From Campylobacter sp. UBA1713 (GTDB lineage: Bacteria > Campylobacterota > Campylobacteria > Campylobacterales > Campylobacteraceae): 8,464 nt of DNA. Shown piece by piece: positions 3,890-8,464 of this stretch. Under the pieces are notes generated by a model. The model worked only from the letters and a program-made list of their open reading frames with translations. It had not been told where the DNA came from and made no database searches. Made by a program: the position numbers and the translations under genes. The stretch's first letter is position 1; every line of letters begins with the position of its first letter. Location: NCBI GenBank assembly GCA_002317305.1, contig DCIZ01000023.1:1-8464 (forward strand). The letters are read 5' to 3'.

Positions 3890-5761
3890 TTAACTCACCA
3901 CTTTCAAAGCCTCTAAAACCGCCCGCACGCGACTAACTAAACTAGCTGTGTCAAGCCCCAAAGACGCCTTTACCAGCTCTGTTTTTCCGTGCGTTACAAA
4001 GCAGTCGTCAAACTCAAAACTCACCACACGCACGCCACAAATTCCTTTTTCTTGTAAAAAGCCCGCTAAAATTTCACCCACGCCGCCACGCCTAGCACTC
4101 TGCGAAAAGACAAACCACGTCTTGCAACGCTGTGAAAGCCACACCAAAAGCTCTGCATCAAGCGGTTTTACAAAGACCAGATCTACCAAAACCGCCTCTT
4201 TAAACTCGCGCGCCACGCCCAAAGCATCGCCAAAACCATCACCAAAACAGACAAAAGCAAAGTCGCCTCCGCCATCTCTACACACCTGCCCTTTTGCAAA
4301 TTTGACACTTTCAAATTTAGCGCACTCTTCACGCAAAACATCTTCACGCAAAACGTCCGCCGTAAAACTCCCACGCGGATAACGCAACGCCAAAGGCTTG
4401 TCAAAAGTAGCACCAAAACGCAAAAGCGCACGAAAAGCCACCTCGTCCCTAGGCGCTGCTATGGCTAAATTTGGCACGGCGTTTAGGTAGCTCACGTCAA
4501 ACGCGCCCTGATGCGTCTCGCCGTCTTCGCCCACAAGCCCTGCTCTGTCCATGCAAAAAACCACCGGCATGGAGAGAATGGCTACATCGTGAATCACCTG
4601 GTCGTAAGCCCTTTGCAAAAATGTAGAGTAGATGGCGACAAATGGCTTAAAGCCCTCTTTTGCCATCGCTGCCATGGAGGTTACGGCGTGCTGCTCGGCG
4701 ATGGCTACGTCCCAAAACCGCTCTGGAAAACGCTCTATTAGCCGCTCCATGCCCGTGCCGCTCGGCATCGCTGCTGTTAGCCCCACCACACGCTCGTTTT
4801 TTTCTGCTATCTCCAAAAGCTCCTCGCTAAAAATTTGAGTAGCGCTCTTTTGGTCGCTCTTTTTTGCTAGGCTTTCGCCCGTCTCCACGTCAAAAGCGCC
4901 CACGCCGTGCCACTTGCCCATGTCGCCCTCGCTAAATTTGTAGCCCTTGCCTTTTACTGTTTGGACATGCACCACCACTGGCTTTTTCATCTGACGTGCT
5001 GTTTTAAAAGCGCTGATGAGCGAATTTAGGTCGTGCCCGTCTACTGGTCCTATGTAGTCTAGCCCCATCTCCTCAAAAAACATCCCCGGCGTAATGAGCC
5101 GAAAGCCCTCCTCCGCCCGACGTGCCATGTAGCTAATGGCATCTGGCATGTATTCGAGCATCTTTATGACACGGCTTTTGAATTTTTGGTAAAACTGCCC
5201 CGCCATCTTTTGCGAAAGAAAGTTGCTAATAGCACCTATGGGCTTTGAGATGCTCATTTCGTTGTCATTTAGGACGATGACGCACGGAAGTTTTATCTCG
5301 CCTAACTCATTTAACGCTTCGTAAGCCATGCCACCAGTAAGCGCGCCGTCTCCTATGAGCGCCACAGGCAAGCGGTCTTCTTTTTTTAGCGCTATGGCTT
5401 TTGCCGCGCCCACTGCTAGACTTATGCTAGTCGAGCTGTGCCCCGCCACAAAGTAGTCTAGCGCGCTCTCACACGGCTTTGTGTAGCCACTCATGCCGCC
5501 AAATGTTCGCAAGCTAGCAAACTCCTCCCACCGCCCCGTTAGCAGTTTGTGTGCGTAAGACTGGTGGCTAACGTCAAAGATAAACGGGTCTTTTGAGATG
5601 TCAAAAACGTAGTGCATCGCCACACTCACCTCAACTGCGCCCAAATTTGAACTAAGGTGTCCGCCATTTGCGCTCACCACCTCCAAAATTCGTTTTCGTA
5701 AAATTTCACAAATATCTTTTAGCTCCGAAATGCTTCTGCTCTTAATGTCGTCAAAATTCAT
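3890..5761 (-). CDS. dxs: 1-deoxy-D-xylulose-5-phosphate synthase
   Basis: This thiamine-diphosphate and Mg-dependent cytoplasmic enzyme condenses pyruvate with glyceraldehyde-3-phosphate to 1-deoxyxylulose-5-phosphate, the entry point of the MEP isoprenoid pathway. Its 623 residues match the family length (about 610-640). Visible hallmarks: GGHLSSNLG with the substrate-site His35; DVSHQSYAHKLLTGR (63-77); the ThDP/Mg motif GDGALTGG (137-144) with NDN at 165-167; GPVDGHD (238-244); AEQH (355-358) with the cofactor-activating Glu356; DRAGLVGEDGETHQG (405-419); and LRYPRG (459-464). The ATG has AAGGA 6 nt upstream. Near the C-terminal domain, a 15-bp tandem duplication gives DVLRE twice (469-478), in a loop after the PRG motif. 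It is divergent from the restriction-modification gene and upstream of the coiled-coil ORF, which has its own promoter. Identification is secure. Confidence 0.97.
   Translation of the reverse strand: MNFDDIKSRSISELKDICEILRKRILEVVSANGGHLSSNLGAVEVSVAMHYVFDISKDPFIFDVSHQSYAHKLLTGRWEEFASLRTFGGMSGYTKPCESALDYFVAGHSSTSISLAVGAAKAIALKKEDRLPVALIGDGALTGGMAYEALNELGEIKLPCVIVLNDNEMSISKPIGAISNFLSQKMAGQFYQKFKSRVIKMLEYMPDAISYMARRAEEGFRLITPGMFFEEMGLDYIGPVDGHDLNSLISAFKTARQMKKPVVVHVQTVKGKGYKFSEGDMGKWHGVGAFDVETGESLAKKSDQKSATQIFSEELLEIAEKNERVVGLTAAMPSGTGMERLIERFPERFWDVAIAEQHAVTSMAAMAKEGFKPFVAIYSTFLQRAYDQVIHDVAILSMPVVFCMDRAGLVGEDGETHQGAFDVSYLNAVPNLAIAAPRDEVAFRALLRFGATFDKPLALRYPRGSFTADVLREDVLREECAKFESVKFAKGQVCRDGGGDFAFVCFGDGFGDALGVAREFKEAVLVDLVFVKPLDAELLVWLSQRCKTWFVFSQSARRGGVGEILAGFLQEKGICGVRVVSFEFDDCFVTHGKTELVKASLGLDTASLVSRVRAVLEALKVVS
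4326..4355 (-). repeat. 15-bp in-frame tandem duplication inside dxs
   Basis: TCTTCACGCAAAAC followed by A or G occurs at 4326-4340 and 4341-4355 (14 of 15 bases identical). It encodes DVLRE twice (residues 469-478), between the pyrimidine-binding and C-terminal domains, and should be structurally tolerated. Confidence 0.8.
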
Positions 5762-5767
5762 AGTGTG

Positions 5768-5787
5768 TCCTTTTTTATAAAATTCTA
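5768..5787 (-). promoter_or_regulatory. dxs promoter -10 and ribosome binding site
   Basis: On the minus strand a TAGAAT box (5787-5782, in context GGCTAGAATTTT) is followed by AAGGA (5772-5768), 6 nt before the ATG. No -35 consensus is visible, which is normal for Campylobacter-type sigma70 promoters. The leader would be very short. The RBS call is firm; the -10 is moderate. Confidence 0.5.
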
Positions 5788-5825
5788 GCCAAATTTGCTT
5801 AAAAATAAATTTAGGGCTTTTTGGG

Positions 5826-5860
5826 TAAAATGTCTTATAAACAAAACAAACAAAATAAGG
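5826..5860 (+). promoter_or_regulatory. Promoter and ribosome binding site of the restriction-modification gene
   Basis: GGGTAAAAT with the -10 hexamer TAAAAT at 5826-5831 fits the Campylobacter 'gnTAnaAT' form; a TATAAA at 5836-5841 is an alternative. AAGG at 5857-5860 lies 7 nt before the ATG at 5868. The whole divergent region to dxs is only 106 bp, so the two promoters lie within about 40 bp of each other. Confidence 0.45.
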
Positions 5861-5867
5861 CTAAAAA

Positions 5868-8464
5868 ATGATAACAAAAGAGAATTTGACAGAGGTTTTA
5901 AAAGCGCTTGGTTTTAAAAACGAAAACGCAAAAAACGAAAATTTATCTAGCGGGCTTTTGGACGAATTTTACTCAAAAAGCTACCAAAATGGCACAACGC
6001 TCATAAAAGTAGACATAGTAAACGGCAAAATTTTATACCCAAAAGAGATAAAAATGCGCGACACCACCACGTCAAATTTCTCACATCCAGAAAATTTTGT
6101 CGTTTTAGAGTGTGTAGATAGGCTTTTAGAAAAAGGCTACAAAGCTTGCCACATAGAGTTAGAGCCTCGCTGGAAACTCGGACACGACGCAAAAGGCGGT
6201 AAAGCTGACATTTTAGTTAGAGACGAAAGCGATGCTACTTACATCATCATAGAGTGCAAAACTTTTGGTAGCGAATTTGCAAAAGAGTGGAAACGCATGC
6301 AAAGCGAACCTAGCCAGCTCATTAGCTACTTTCAGCAAGAGAAAAACGCAAATTTTTTGGTGCTTTACACAAGTGGCTTTGACGGCAAAAATTTACATTT
6401 TGACAACTATATCCTAAATGTAAAAGACAACAAAGCCTTTTTAACCTCAAACAACATCACACAAAGCTACGCCACTGCTAGCACGGTAGAAGAGATATTT
6501 TGCGTGTGGAGCGAAATCTACAAAGGCGAATTTTCACGCGTTGGAATTTTTGAAAAAAACATAGTCGCCTATGAAGCGGGCAAAAACGCCCTTTGTTTTG
6601 ACGACCTGGTAGAACTCACCAGCACAGACGAATATGGAAAAAGCTACGAAGATGGTAAATATAACGAATTTGCCACTATCTTACGCAAATTTAACATTAG
6701 CGGAAAAGAGAACGCTTTTGACAAGCTAGTAAATTTGTTTTTGTGTAAAATTTACGATGAAACACACAACAAAGAGAATCTTAAATTTTGCTATCGTGGT
6801 GTAACAGCCGATTCTTTTGAGGCGATGCAAGATCGCTTAATGACACTTTACAAAGATGCGATGCGCGAGTATTTAAACGAAGAGATCACATATGTAAGCG
6901 ATGCGGACATTGAGGCGCAATTTATCGACTTCAAACGCAACAAAATCAAAACACAAAAGCTAAAAGAGCAGATGAACGAATTTATAAGAATGCTAAAATT
7001 TTACTCTCACAGCGATTTTAGTTTTTTAGAAGTCCACAACAAAACACTTTTTGAAAAAAACGCCGAAGTGCTTAAAAGCGTGATTAAGCTTTTTGAAAAT
7101 TTGCGTCTTACGCAAAATAAGACCAACCAGCTTTTAGGCAATCTTTTTGAGCTTTTTTTACAAAAAGGAATGAAACAAGACGAAGGGCAATTTTTCACGC
7201 CGATTCAAATTTGCGAGTTTATAATCTACTCTTTGCCACTAAACACGATGCTTAAAAACAAACTGCCAAAAGTGATAGACTACGCATGTGGTGCGGGGCA
7301 CTTTCTAAACACCTACGCAAACATCGCCAAAAATTTTAACGCCGAAACAGCTGCCATAAACGCCAACATTTACGGCATAGAAAAAGAGTATCGTTTAAGT
7401 AAAGTTGCAAAAGTAAGCGCGGCGATGTATGGGCAAAACGAGATGCGCATCTCTTACGCTGACGCACTTGATAGAAGTAAATTTAACAATGGCAAATTTG
7501 ACGTGCTAGTAGCAAATCCGCCCTACTCTGTCAAAGGCTTTTTGGAAACTTTGGACAAAAAAGAGCGCGAAGCTTATGAGCTTTTTAGTAGCGTAAATGT
7601 AGAAAATTCAAACGCCATCGAGTGCTTTTTTATCGAGCGTGCAAACGAGCTTTTAAGTGATGATGCAGTGGTGGGCATCATCTTGCCATCTTCTATTTTA
7701 AACAAAGATGGCGTTTATGAAAAAGCGCGTGAAGTGATCTTGCGAAATTTTAGTGTCATTGCTATTTGTGAGCTTGGCTCAAATACATTTGGTGCGACTG
7801 GCACAAACACAGTCATCTTGTTTTTACGCAAAAAGCCAACTTTTAAAAACACTCTAAATTCACAACGATACGAAAATTTAAAAGATAACATTGAAAATTC
7901 TCTAAGTTTTGAAAATCTCTATTTGCTAAATTTTTTAGGCAGATACTGCGAATTTATGGGTTATGATGAAAATGATTATAAAAAGTTTTTAAATGGCGAA
8001 ATCTCTGAAACGCTTTTGCAAACAGCACTTTTTGGCGAATACAAAAACGCATTTGAAAATTCAAGCAATCTTAAAAATCTCATAAATTCTAAACTCTACA
8101 AAGATAGCGAAAACAAAAGCGAACTTAAACAAAAAGCGTTGTATGACTTTGCGCTAAATTTAGAAAAAGAAAAACTGCTATTTTTTGGTTTGATCTATGA
8201 AAACGATGTTTTGCTTATAAAAAGCCCAACCGAAAACAAAGCACAAAATGCCTTTTTGGGCTACGAGTGGAGCAACAGAAAAGGAAGCGAGGGCTTAAAG
8301 GAGCTTTCAAGCCCTTACGATTCGCCACTTTTTGAAAGGGAGAATTTTGAAAACGAGCAAAAACTCTGCTTTTTGGTGCGAAACGCTTTTGAGCTAAATG
8401 CTGAATTTAACGCCGTTACCATAGCAAACCCTTACGCGAAATTTACTAAAAAGCTTGAAATTCC
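5868..8464 (+). CDS. Fused restriction nuclease / N6-adenine DNA methyltransferase, type IIG or BcgI-A-like (partial, 3' end off window)
   Basis: Open for 865 codons to the window edge. The ATG is the first possible start, since an in-frame TAA lies just upstream (5862-5864), and AAGG precedes it by 7 nt. The N-terminal domain (about 60-185) carries a PD-(D/E)XK nuclease core: Asp114 in GKADILV, Glu129-Cys-Lys131 in YIIIECK, and a QLISY (150-154) matching the QxxxY of HsdR-type nucleases. A helical linker follows. The methyltransferase domain has EGQFFTP (439-445), SAM motif I DYACGAGHF (471-479) and catalytic motif IV NPPY (550-553), the gamma-class order. GTNTVILF (645-652) and LGYEWSNRKG (797-806) match HsdM/BcgI-type proteins. 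It would methylate adenine in its own target and cut unmodified DNA. Whether target recognition lies further on in this protein or in a separate S subunit cannot be seen. It is AT-richer than dxs, suggesting acquisition by transfer. Confidence 0.9.
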   Translation, partial: MITKENLTEVLKALGFKNENAKNENLSSGLLDEFYSKSYQNGTTLIKVDIVNGKILYPKEIKMRDTTTSNFSHPENFVVLECVDRLLEKGYKACHIELEPRWKLGHDAKGGKADILVRDESDATYIIIECKTFGSEFAKEWKRMQSEPSQLISYFQQEKNANFLVLYTSGFDGKNLHFDNYILNVKDNKAFLTSNNITQSYATASTVEEIFCVWSEIYKGEFSRVGIFEKNIVAYEAGKNALCFDDLVELTSTDEYGKSYEDGKYNEFATILRKFNISGKENAFDKLVNLFLCKIYDETHNKENLKFCYRGVTADSFEAMQDRLMTLYKDAMREYLNEEITYVSDADIEAQFIDFKRNKIKTQKLKEQMNEFIRMLKFYSHSDFSFLEVHNKTLFEKNAEVLKSVIKLFENLRLTQNKTNQLLGNLFELFLQKGMKQDEGQFFTPIQICEFIIYSLPLNTMLKNKLPKVIDYACGAGHFLNTYANIAKNFNAETAAINANIYGIEKEYRLSKVAKVSAAMYGQNEMRISYADALDRSKFNNGKFDVLVANPPYSVKGFLETLDKKEREAYELFSSVNVENSNAIECFFIERANELLSDDAVVGIILPSSILNKDGVYEKAREVILRNFSVIAICELGSNTFGATGTNTVILFLRKKPTFKNTLNSQRYENLKDNIENSLSFENLYLLNFLGRYCEFMGYDENDYKKFLNGEISETLLQTALFGEYKNAFENSSNLKNLINSKLYKDSENKSELKQKALYDFALNLEKEKLLFFGLIYENDVLLIKSPTENKAQNAFLGYEWSNRKGSEGLKELSSPYDSPLFERENFENEQKLCFLVRNAFELNAEFNAVTIANPYAKFTKKLEI

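Noticed and set aside
3948..4382. Plus-strand 144-codon frame inside dxs
   Set aside because: It is a shadow of dxs; the Ser/Thr/Lys/Pro-rich peptide reflects the complementary codons.

Overview
The window looks like a chromosomal segment of a Campylobacter-type epsilonproteobacterium. Supporting signs are a typical epsilonproteobacterial DXS protein, frequent AAATTTG words, short AT-rich intergenic regions with 'gnTAnAAT' -10 boxes, AAGGA-type ribosome binding sites and a homopolymeric G tract of the phase-variation kind. The genus is an inference from protein style; the species cannot be fixed.

Layout. At 1-129 there are three head-to-tail copies of a 43-bp hairpin-forming repeat, followed by one copy of a dispersed repeat (128-190). 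On the minus strand, 1047 to 211 encodes an unrecognised 278-aa coiled-coil protein with Ser- and Gly-rich ends. The non-coding stretch 1048-1673 is filled with repeats: three more copies of the dispersed element, a perfect 20-bp inverted repeat with a 12-nt loop, and CCGTTYT-type heptamers in both orientations. Next, also on the minus strand, come 3269-1674 (531 codons) and 3774-3250 (174 codons). They overlap and look like two pieces of one roughly 699-aa coiled-coil protein with a DUF1566/Lcl_C-like domain, separated by a TAG codon and a G9 tract. Upstream lies dxs (5761-3890, minus), which makes 1-deoxyxylulose-5-phosphate, the first committed step of MEP isoprenoid synthesis. A 106-bp divergent promoter region separates dxs from a plus-strand gene starting at 5868 and running off the window. 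That gene encodes a fused restriction nuclease / N6-adenine methyltransferase (type IIG or BcgI-A-like).

How it fits together. dxs is the only clear housekeeping gene. The restriction-modification gene is visibly AT-richer than dxs and is probably an acquired defence function. The coiled-coil genes between dxs and the left edge are accessory genes of unknown function embedded in repeat-rich DNA. The most interesting single signal is the G9 tract with the adjacent stop codon, which suggests a phase-variable or decaying contingency gene. The most unusual DNA is the repeat mosaic at 1048-1673.
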